This document shows positions 1-5,467 of a DNA stretch of 5,467 nucleotides, piece by piece. The stretch is taken from contig JASBVW010000116.1 of the NCBI GenBank assembly GCA_029961005.1, positions 1 to 5,467 of the forward strand, read 5' to 3'. This DNA is from Bacillota bacterium (lineage in GTDB: Bacteria; Bacillota; UBA5301; JASBVW01). The notes beneath the pieces were generated by a model. It did no database searches. It had not been told where the DNA came from and saw only the letters and a program-made list of their open reading frames with translations. How positions within the stretch are numbered: position 1 is the stretch's first letter; each line of letters opens with the position of its first letter. Made by a program: the position numbers and the translations under genes.

Positions 1-6
1 CCCGTC

Positions 7-1119
7 GTGGTGGCGTGCCACGAACGCGGGTCCGGCGGCCGCGGCCGATCGGGCGTGATAGGGGTGGCCCTGGGCGGGGGAGCGGCCAGGGGGCTGGCCC
101 ACATCGGCATCCTCAAGGTGCTGGACCGGGAAGGCATACCGGTCAGTAGCCTGGCGGGCTCCAGCATCGGCTCGCTGATCGCGGCTGCCTACGCCTGCGG
201 CACCCTTCCTGAGCTGGAGAGCCGACTCCGGCGTTTGCGGCGCTCTGACCTGGTCCAGTACGCCGATCTTCAGTTTGCCGGAGGAGTCTTCAAGGGGGAG
301 GCCCTGCGCGACGAGATCCGCCGGCTCACCCGCGACATGGATTTCCGGGACCTGGAAGGGGAAGGGCCTGCCCTGGTCATCGTGGCCGCGGACCTTCGCA
401 CAGGGAGGCCCGTCTTGCTGAAGGAAGGCAAGATCGCCGAGGCAGTGCGGGCCAGCATCTCGGTACCGGGGCTCTTTGCACCCGTCCCGCGAGGGGATCT
501 ACTCCTGGTGGACGGCGGTCTGGTCGACCTTGTCCCCGTGGATGCGTTGACTGCCCTGAACCCCCTCTTGACCGTGGGGGTAGACGTCTTCAGCTCTTCC
601 GATCTCTGGACGAGAGCGGCTACGACCGCCCGCGTCTCGGTAAGGACTGCGATGCGGACGTGGCGCAGGATCCGCCGATTTGCTGAAAACGGCCTCTTAG
701 ACAGGGTAAGGTATGCAGAGGAGATGGCCGAACGGATCTTCGTGGAAAGGTATGGCCCCCTCTTTCGCGGCGCGTTCGCCAGCCTGTTTGCTCACCTTAT
801 AGCGGATCCCTCCCGGGAAGCAGGTGGATGCGCGGGCGAGGAGGCTAACGGGAGCACAGGCAGCGGTAGGGGCGGGGAGGCGGGCGCGGACGGTTGGGGC
901 CTGGTCAGGGCGGTGCTGGCGGCTTTCGAGATCACGGAGACCTTGCTACAGAGCCGCTCCCCCGCCGTGCAAGCCGATGTGGTGATCCGTCCCCCCGTGG
1001 GGAAGTTCCACGGGCACCAGTTTTACCTGGCGGCTGAGCTTATTGAAGCGGGAGAACTTTCCTGCCAGGAGGTGATCCCTTTCCTCCGTGCGGCCCTATC
1101 GCATCGCCTTCTTTACTGA
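7..1119 (+). CDS. Patatin-like phospholipase family protein (possibly 5' partial)
   Basis: Predicted Ser/Asp-dyad acyl hydrolase acting on lipid esters. Numbered from GTG 7 (370 aa), the patatin signatures appear in order: the oxyanion-hole glycine motif GGGAARG (23-29), the nucleophile elbow G-S-S-I-G with Ser53 (51-55), and the D-G-G motif with catalytic Asp169 (169-171). The C-terminal ADVVIRPPVG-like segment (323-332) is also typical of bacterial patatin/RssA-type proteins. No signal peptide is seen, so it is probably cytoplasmic or membrane-peripheral. Residues about 200-298 form an unusually long insert, first basic and helical, then Gly/Ala-rich (270-298). The start is uncertain. The frame is open to the window edge, so the gene may begin upstream. 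GTG 55 would put the glycine motif near the N-terminus, as is usual in the family, but lacks a clear RBS. The end overlaps the next gene by 32 bases. Family assignment is firm; substrate is unknown. Confidence 0.9.
   Translation: MVACHERGSGGRGRSGVIGVALGGGAARGLAHIGILKVLDREGIPVSSLAGSSIGSLIAAAYACGTLPELESRLRRLRRSDLVQYADLQFAGGVFKGEALRDEIRRLTRDMDFRDLEGEGPALVIVAADLRTGRPVLLKEGKIAEAVRASISVPGLFAPVPRGDLLLVDGGLVDLVPVDALTALNPLLTVGVDVFSSSDLWTRAATTARVSVRTAMRTWRRIRRFAENGLLDRVRYAEEMAERIFVERYGPLFRGAFASLFAHLIADPSREAGGCAGEEANGSTGSGRGGEAGADGWGLVRAVLAAFEITETLLQSRSPAVQADVVIRPPVGKFHGHQFYLAAELIEAGELSCQEVIPFLRAALSHRLLY
1067..1076 (+). promoter_or_regulatory. Ribosome binding site for the GT4 glycosyltransferase gene
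   Basis: AGGAGGTGAT is a near-complete complement of the 16S rRNA 3' end. It lies inside the last codons of the patatin gene. The first start codon after it is GTG 1088, 11 bases past the end of the match (15 past the AGGAGG core). This is a rather long spacing, but no other start codon fits, so the site fixes the start of gene 2. Confidence 0.75.
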
Positions 1120-2314
1120 TTCCTTCCGCGAGGATCTGGGCGGCCTCACCCGGGCCGTCATCGGCCTGCACGATGTTCTTGTCGCTCGGGGGCATCAGGT
1201 CTTCGTCTTCACCCTGCCGCAGCGAGAGGGGCGGATCCATCAGGGGAACGTGTTCAAGGTCCCCGCCCTGCCCCTTCCTCCCGTGGGCTTCGTCCCTCCG
1301 GATTCGCACCTGGCCGTCGGCCCGGGCTGGGTGGAGGCGCGCCTTCGCGAGCTCCAGCCGGAGATCGTCCACCTGCACACCCCGTACTCGGTGGGCTGGC
1401 TCGGACTGCGCGCAGCTAGGAGGCTGGGCCTTCCCGTGGCGGCCAGCTATCACGCCAACCCCGCCGCGGCCGGGGCTTTCCTCTTGCGGGTCGGGTTCCG
1501 GGCTGCCCCCCAGCTTCCCCAAGAGGCGGGGAGATCTCTGGCTGCCCGCGCCTTGGCCACTTTTTACAACCGTTGTGACGTAGTCATCGCCCCTTCCCGG
1601 TATGCCGCTGCTCTGGCCAGGGAAAGCGGGGTGCGCAGAGCAGTGACCGTGCTTCCGACGGGGATCGACGCTGCTCTTTTTCGCGGTGTGCTTCCGGGGG
1701 CGGGGGAGTCTCCCTTTCCTGCCGACAGCCGGAGAGGGGCTGAGCGCCGGGAGGGACCCCGCCGGGTTACTGCGCTCTATGCGGGGCGGCTCAGTGCAGA
1801 AAAGGATCTGGGGACTTTGGAAAGGGCCGCTCGTGCGTGCCTGGCGGCGGATCCCTCTCTTTGCCTCCGCATCGCGGGCGACGGCCCCCTGCGCAGAAGG
1901 ATGGAGGCCCGCCTTTCTTCTCTGGTCCGGGCGGGGCGCGTGGAGTTTGCGGGCCCTGTCCCCTGGGCCGAGATGCCGGGAGAGTACCGGCGGGCGGACC
2001 TTTTTCTCTTTCCCTCTCCGGTCGAGACGCAGGGCCTGGCTGTCTTGGAGGCCATGGCTTCCGGCCTCCCGGTGGTGGCCTGCGCAGCCGGTGGGGTGGC
2101 GGAGCTGGTGGAGCACGGCCAAACCGGCTTTCTGGCTCCTCCCCGGGCTCACCGGGAGCTCTCCGCCTGGGTCCTGGAACTGGCCCGAAAGCCCGGCCTG
2201 CGGAGAGCGCTGGGGCGCAAGGCGAGCCAGGCGGCGGGGAGGTATGACTGGGGAGAAGTGGTGCTGGCGTTTGAAGGATTATATGGACAACTGCGCCGGG
2301 GGGTGCTAAAATAG
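1088..2314 (+). CDS. GT4-family glycosyltransferase, diacylglycerol glucosyltransferase-like
   Basis: Predicted GT-B fold, retaining glycosyltransferase that moves a sugar from a nucleotide-sugar donor, probably to a membrane lipid at the cytoplasmic face. The protein has 408 aa, a normal family length. The N-terminal acceptor domain begins FFTDSF (8-13), has the glycine loop DLGG (16-19), and carries HLHTP (95-99) and YHANP (121-125). A conserved FYNRCD..IAPS block (159-170) and PTGID (190-194) follow. The C-terminal donor domain has YAGRLSAEKD (231-240, with Arg234 and Lys239), GDGP (264-267) and the E-x7-E motif Glu313/Glu321. The FTD, HTP, FYNRCD and PTGID blocks resemble 1,2-diacylglycerol 3-glucosyltransferases and related mannosyltransferases. 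The exact sugar and acceptor cannot be read from sequence. GTG 1088 overlaps the patatin gene by 32 bases and follows a strong RBS, so the two are probably co-transcribed and translationally coupled. A charged linker (about 200-226) separates the two domains. Confidence 0.9.
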   Translation: MRPYRIAFFTDSFREDLGGLTRAVIGLHDVLVARGHQVFVFTLPQREGRIHQGNVFKVPALPLPPVGFVPPDSHLAVGPGWVEARLRELQPEIVHLHTPYSVGWLGLRAARRLGLPVAASYHANPAAAGAFLLRVGFRAAPQLPQEAGRSLAARALATFYNRCDVVIAPSRYAAALARESGVRRAVTVLPTGIDAALFRGVLPGAGESPFPADSRRGAERREGPRRVTALYAGRLSAEKDLGTLERAARACLAADPSLCLRIAGDGPLRRRMEARLSSLVRAGRVEFAGPVPWAEMPGEYRRADLFLFPSPVETQGLAVLEAMASGLPVVACAAGGVAELVEHGQTGFLAPPRAHRELSAWVLELARKPGLRRALGRKASQAAGRYDWGEVVLAFEGLYGQLRRGVLK

Positions 2315-2375
2315 GCATAGATTTTTGGTCTTTTGTATATATTGGGTAAAAATTGTCCGAAAGCGGGGGAAGGCC
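2315..2375 (+). promoter_or_regulatory. AT-rich intergenic leader, possible weak promoter for the exporter gene
   Basis: Between the glycosyltransferase stop and the preferred exporter start is a short stretch, about 2315-2360, much richer in A and T than the surrounding GC-rich coding sequence. TATATT at 2338-2343 matches five of six bases of a sigma-A -10 box, but no good -35 box lies 15-19 bases upstream. A second pairing, TTGGTC 2325-2330 with TAAAAA 2347-2352 (16-base spacer), is also weak. The exporter may have its own promoter here or simply be read through from upstream. No terminator hairpin is seen. Confidence 0.3.
2364..2373 (+). promoter_or_regulatory. Probable ribosome binding site for the exporter gene
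   Basis: A purine-rich GGGGGAAGG run lies just before TTG 2376. It is weaker than the other two ribosome binding sites in the window. It favours TTG 2376 over the upstream in-frame TTG 2325, which has no purine-rich site at suitable distance. Confidence 0.4.
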
Positions 2376-4685
2376 TTGACTTGGTTTTGGCAGGTGGCCA
2401 GGAGGTACCCTTGGGCGGTACTGGGTGTGGTGGCGCTGATTACAGTAGCCGCCGCTTTTGGGGCGGCCAGGATTCGCGTGGTCACCGACATCCGCGAGTT
2501 CTTTCCCCAGGGCGATCCCCTGGTGGCGACCTACCGCGAAGTAGACGAAAAGTTCGGCGGGATGGAGTACATTATGGTGGCCCTTGCGGCGAAGGATGTC
2601 TTCGCCCCGGAAACGCTCCAAAAGCTGGACCAGCTCACCAGGGCGCTCCAGGAGGTGCCGGGGGTCCGCTCCGTGCGCAGCCTGACCAACATTGAGGAGA
2701 TCCGCGGCGCGGAGGGCGCCATTGAGGTGGCGCCACTGGTGGAGGAACTGCCCCGCACGCCGGAGGAGATCGAGGCCTTTCGCCGGCGGGTTTTGAGCGA
2801 CGATTTCTACGCCGGCAACTTCGTCTCCGCTCAGGGGCGCACCGCGCTGGTCATGGTTCAGGTAGCTGAGGGAGCTGACCCGGTGGAGGTCTCGGCGGCG
2901 GTCCGCCGGGTGGCTCAGGAGTTCGAGGGGCCGGAACGGGTGGCCCTGGCCGGGTCTCCAACCCTCAATGAACTGCTGACCAAGGCCATCTACCAGGATC
3001 TAAGGAGGCTTTTCCCGCTCAGCGCGGCCTTGGTCAGCCTGGTGCTCTACCTGGCCTTTCGCACCGCGCGGGGCGTGGCCCTCCCCTTGGCCACGGTCCT
3101 CCTCAGTGTGGTCTGGACCCTGGGTCTCATGGGTTTCCTTGGGGCCCCCTTCTCCCAAGCCAGCGCCATGCTTCCTCCACTTTTGGTCAGCGTCGGGAGC
3201 GCCTACGGAATCCACGTGCTGAGCCGCTACGGGGAGGAGAGGCGCCTGGGCCTGGACCGCCACCAGGCCCTCGAGCGGACCATCGCCAGTGTCGGCCTGG
3301 CGGTCTTTCTGGCTGCCGCTACCACCATGGCCGGCTTTGCCGCCAACGGCTTCACCAAGATTATCCGCCTGCGGGAGTTTGGCTATCTCACCGCCTTCGG
3401 CGTGGGGGTGGCCTTTCTCATCTCGGTGGTCTTCATTCCCACCCTTTTGCTCCTCCTGCCGGACCGGCCGGTGGAGCGCCACCGGCGGTCTGCCAACCGG
3501 GCCGTGCGAGGATTTTTGTCCTGGGTGGAGCACCTGATCGCCCGCCGAAAGCGCTGGGTGGCGCTGGTCGCCCTCCTTTTGCTGGCCTTGGCGGGCTTTG
3601 GCCTGCCCCGCCTGACCACCGAGAGCGACTTCATCAACTTCTTCAAGCCCGGCAGCGAACCGCGGCGGGCGGCCGATCTGGTTACGGCCGAATTTGGCGG
3701 GGCCCAGACGGTGGAGATCGTAGTCAAAGGAGATCTGCAGGACCCGGAGGTTCTCCGCCGGATAGACCGGTTTCAGGAAGACCTTAAGCAGATCAAAGTG
3801 ATCAGCAAGCCCTTCTCCATCGTGGACGTCCTGAAGCGCACCAACCAGGTGATGCACGAGGGAGATCCGGCTTATTACACCGTGCCCGACTCGCGCGAGG
3901 CCGTAGCCCAGTACCTCTTACTCCTCTCCATGTCCGGGACAGATCTTCTCGACCGGGTGATTACCTTCGACTACGGAGAGGCTAAGATCCAGGCGCGGGT
4001 GGAAGGTACCAGCAGCGCGGTCAGGCGCCAAATGATAACTGCTGTCAACCAAGCCATCCAGCGGAACTTCGGCCCGGAAATGGAGGTAACCGTCACGGGG
4101 ACGCCCGTGCTGTTTGAGTCGATCAGCGAGATGATCATCACCAGCCAGATCCAAAGCTTGGCTCTGTCGCTGGTGGCGATCTACCTCTTGATTTCCCTCC
4201 TGACGCGTTCCTGGTTCAGCAGCCTGCTCTGCATGGTGCCGGTGGTGGTGACCATCTGGATCAACTTCAGCCTCATGGGCTGGCTGGGGATCCCCCTGGA
4301 CGTGGTGAGCGTGCTCATCGCCAGCGTGGCCGTGGGGATTGGCATTGATTACTCGGTCCACGTCTTCTCTCGTTTCCGCGAGGAGCTGCTCGCGGGGAAA
4401 CCGCCGCTGGAGGCTGCGCGAGCCACGGTGCTCACGGTAGGCGAGGCAGTGGTCTACAACGCCCTGGCGGTCTTTGCCGGGTTCGCCCTTTTGCTGTGGT
4501 CCGAGTTCCGGCCGGTGCAGTACTTTGGGGGGCTTACTGCTTTGACCATGGTGGTTTCCATGGCGGGCGCTCTCTTGATCCTGCCGGCGCTCCTGGCGGT
4601 GGTCTACACCCGGTGGCCGGCGGCGGTAGGCGCGGGTGCCCCCACGCTGCGAGAAGAAGCGGGGCGGGCCCTGCGCGGGGGGTGA
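2376..4685 (+). CDS. RND-superfamily (MMPL-type) exporter, 12 TM
   Basis: Predicted proton-driven inner-membrane transporter, probably moving a lipid, lipoprotein or hydrophobic compound. Numbered from TTG 2376 (769 aa), it shows the duplicated RND plan: TM1 (13-30), extracytoplasmic domain 1 (31-211), TM2-6 (212-362), TM7 (394-411), extracytoplasmic domain 2 (412-590) and TM8-12 (591-743). The two halves carry matching blocks: GSAYGIHVLSRYGEE in TM4 (274-288) and GIGIDYSVHVFSRFREE in TM10 (654-670). TM10 has the Asp658-Tyr659 pair expected for proton relay; TM4 has Ala276-Tyr277 there. TTG 2376 gives a short cytoplasmic tail before TM1, as usual. In-frame TTG 2325 would add 17 residues encoded by AT-rich leader and lacks an RBS; GTG 2394 is also possible. 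The LolA-like gene follows after 105 bases, a pairing often seen for this exporter type. Family is clear; cargo is unknown. Confidence 0.92.
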   Translation: MTWFWQVARRYPWAVLGVVALITVAAAFGAARIRVVTDIREFFPQGDPLVATYREVDEKFGGMEYIMVALAAKDVFAPETLQKLDQLTRALQEVPGVRSVRSLTNIEEIRGAEGAIEVAPLVEELPRTPEEIEAFRRRVLSDDFYAGNFVSAQGRTALVMVQVAEGADPVEVSAAVRRVAQEFEGPERVALAGSPTLNELLTKAIYQDLRRLFPLSAALVSLVLYLAFRTARGVALPLATVLLSVVWTLGLMGFLGAPFSQASAMLPPLLVSVGSAYGIHVLSRYGEERRLGLDRHQALERTIASVGLAVFLAAATTMAGFAANGFTKIIRLREFGYLTAFGVGVAFLISVVFIPTLLLLLPDRPVERHRRSANRAVRGFLSWVEHLIARRKRWVALVALLLLALAGFGLPRLTTESDFINFFKPGSEPRRAADLVTAEFGGAQTVEIVVKGDLQDPEVLRRIDRFQEDLKQIKVISKPFSIVDVLKRTNQVMHEGDPAYYTVPDSREAVAQYLLLLSMSGTDLLDRVITFDYGEAKIQARVEGTSSAVRRQMITAVNQAIQRNFGPEMEVTVTGTPVLFESISEMIITSQIQSLALSLVAIYLLISLLTRSWFSSLLCMVPVVVTIWINFSLMGWLGIPLDVVSVLIASVAVGIGIDYSVHVFSRFREELLAGKPPLEAARATVLTVGEAVVYNALAVFAGFALLLWSEFRPVQYFGGLTALTMVVSMAGALLILPALLAVVYTRWPAAVGAGAPTLREEAGRALRGG

Positions 4686-4712
4686 AGGCCGGGGCAGGGA
4701 AAATGGTGGCCA

Positions 4713-4743
4713 GCCCGGGGGCGCTCTGTGCGTGCGCCCGGGC
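4713..4743 (+). other. GC-rich hairpin between the exporter and LolA-like genes
   Basis: GCCCGGG (4713-4719) pairs with CCCGGGC (4737-4743), and after a two-G bulge CGC pairs with GCG, giving a stem of about 10 bp and a 9-base loop. It is followed by six A residues rather than a T-run, so it does not look like an intrinsic terminator for the + strand. It may stabilise or process the shared mRNA, or be a chance product of high GC content. The rest of the 105-base gap shows nothing else except the RBS of the next gene. Confidence 0.35.
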
Positions 4744-4775
4744 AAAAAAGTGGCTTGTTTGGTGCAGCATGTCCG

Positions 4776-4785
4776 AGGAGGTGGT
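4776..4785 (+). promoter_or_regulatory. Ribosome binding site for the LolA-like gene
   Basis: AGGAGGTGGT gives a strong anti-Shine-Dalgarno match. The AGGAGG core ends nine bases before TTG 4791, good spacing. It decides the start of gene 4, and the resulting protein begins directly with a signal peptide. Confidence 0.8.
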
Positions 4786-4790
4786 GCGCT

Positions 4791-4862
4791 TTGCGCAGGT
4801 GGGCAATCGTTGTGCTGACAGGGCTGGTCTTGAGTTTGGGGGCGGTGCCTTCTGTACCGGCC
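4791..4862 (+). other. Sec-type signal peptide coding segment of the LolA-like protein
   Basis: The first 24 residues have a short basic n-region (RRW), a hydrophobic core (AIVVLTGLVLSLGAV) and a likely signal peptidase I site V-P-A before Arg25. There is no lipobox cysteine, so the mature protein should be soluble and exported rather than lipid-anchored. The boundary is read by eye. Confidence 0.75.
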
Positions 4863-5467
4863 CGGGAGCTGACGGCGGAGGAGATCATTGACCGGGTGGA
4901 GGAGGCGGCCCGCGCCGAAAGCCAGATTATGTTGCAGAGGATGAGCATCATCAATAAAGCGGGGCAGGTGCGCACGCGGGAGCTCAAGATCTGGTCCGCC
5001 GGCACCAAAAAGACGCTCATCCGGGTTTTGGGGCCGGCAGACGTCAAGGGCACCGGGTTTTTGACGGTGGACCGGGACATGTGGCTCTACCTCCCGGCGG
5101 TGGGCAAGGTGCGGCGCATCGCGTCGCACATGAAGAAGGGCAGCTTTTTGGGGAGCGACTTTTCGTACGAGGACATCGGGGTGGCGAGCTACAAGGAAGA
5201 CTATAAGCCCAAACTCCTTGGCACCGAGAATGTGGGGGGACAAGCCGCTTATGTCCTGGAGCTTTCGCCAGTGGGGGCCGACGTCACCTACGGAAAGCTC
5301 AAGCTGTGGGCGGAGAAGGAGACCTTCGTCCTCCGCCGGGTGGAATTCTACGACCGCAGGGGGGCGTTGCTCAAGGTGCTCACCACTTCTGACGTGGAGC
5401 GCGTAGGCAGGCACTACGTGGCGCGGAAGCTGGTGATGGAAAACGTGGCCGAGCAGCACCGGACCGT
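4791..5467 (+). CDS. Outer membrane lipoprotein-sorting (LolA-like) protein, 3' partial
   Basis: Predicted exported carrier with a LolA/LolB-like half-barrel that binds a lipid or lipoprotein in its hydrophobic cavity, acting outside the cytoplasmic membrane. The frame is open from TTG 4791 to the window edge (225 codons plus two bases), so the C-terminus is missing; family members are usually around 250 aa, so probably only a few tens of residues are lost. After the signal peptide (1-24) comes a helical LTAEEIIDRVEEA segment (27-39). Beta-rich sequence follows with LKIWSAG (65-71), MWLYLPAVGKVRRI (97-110) and the hallmark MKKGSFLGSDFSYEDI (114-129). KLKLWAEKE (169-177) and EFYDRRG (185-191) are further conserved-looking strands. 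The RND exporter directly upstream is the usual partner, so the two probably form a transport pair. The family name assumes an outer membrane; in a monoderm host the carrier would serve another extracytoplasmic lipid route. Confidence 0.9.
   Translation, partial: MRRWAIVVLTGLVLSLGAVPSVPARELTAEEIIDRVEEAARAESQIMLQRMSIINKAGQVRTRELKIWSAGTKKTLIRVLGPADVKGTGFLTVDRDMWLYLPAVGKVRRIASHMKKGSFLGSDFSYEDIGVASYKEDYKPKLLGTENVGGQAAYVLELSPVGADVTYGKLKLWAEKETFVLRRVEFYDRRGALLKVLTTSDVERVGRHYVARKLVMENVAEQHRT

Noticed and set aside
1040..2152. 370-codon open frame on the - strand
   Set aside because: It lies opposite the GT4 gene, whose catalytic motifs are intact; the antisense translation is low-complexity and matches no family.
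1791..2621. 276-codon open frame on the - strand
   Set aside because: It is Pro/Arg/Gly-rich, antisense to two well-supported genes and crosses the boundary between them. No domain is recognisable.
3000..3857. 285-codon open frame on the - strand
   Set aside because: It is entirely antisense to the exporter's membrane region, and its His/Gln/Gly-rich composition reflects the complement of hydrophobic codons.
3174..4388. Nucleotide-level repeat within the exporter gene
   Set aside because: The two halves match only at protein motif level, as in all RND pumps, reflecting an ancient duplication rather than a recent DNA repeat.
4713..4750. Intrinsic terminator after the exporter gene
   Set aside because: The stem is present but is followed by A residues on the + strand. 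On the - strand the T-run would come before the stem, so neither strand gives a terminator.
4703..4891. Small + strand frame of 62 codons from ATG 4703, with a CAGGGA-like site before it
   Set aside because: It overlaps about 100 bases of the LolA-like gene in another frame and spans the hairpin. Its sequence has no recognisable feature, and the stronger AGGAGG site serves TTG 4791.
3918..5459. 513-codon open frame on the - strand
   Set aside because: It runs antisense to the exporter and the LolA-like gene, both with clear family motifs. Its translation is rich in His, Pro, Arg and Gln with no recognisable domain, typical of an antisense shadow in GC-rich DNA.

Overview
The window carries four genes, all on the + strand and packed head to tail, from a GC-rich bacterium. 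It uses GTG and TTG starts freely, and two genes have near-consensus AGGAGGTG ribosome binding sites. Strong Shine-Dalgarno sites, non-ATG starts and the protein families together suggest a GC-rich, possibly thermophilic clostridial Firmicute (Moorella/Ammonifex/Desulfotomaculum-like). This is inference from style and cannot be proved here. No RNA gene, CRISPR array, transposase or insertion sequence is visible.

Layout: (1) 7-1119, a patatin-like phospholipase, possibly starting upstream of the window; (2) 1088-2314, a GT4-family glycosyltransferase that overlaps gene 1 by 32 bases and resembles diacylglycerol glucosyltransferases; (3) about 2376-4685, a 12-TM RND-superfamily (MMPL-type) exporter, preceded by a short AT-rich stretch that may hold a promoter; (4) 4791 to beyond the window end, an exported LolA-like protein of the 'outer membrane lipoprotein-sorting' family. 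Gene 4 has no stop inside the window, so a search for closed ORFs misses it, but it has a strong RBS, a signal peptide and the family's typical core motif.

Working together: all four products plausibly act on lipids or the cell envelope. The patatin would hydrolyse acyl lipids, the GT4 enzyme would glycosylate a lipid, and the RND pump with its LolA-like partner would extract a lipid or lipoprotein from the membrane and carry it across the extracytoplasmic space. The exporter/LolA-like pair is a recurring arrangement. Its link to the patatin/GT4 pair rests on adjacency and shared strand only. If the host is a single-membrane Firmicute, the 'outer membrane' label on gene 4 would be misleading and the true cargo is open. 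I see no wholly new system. The main points of interest are the lipid-themed grouping, the asymmetric proton-relay motifs in the pump and the unusual insert in the patatin.
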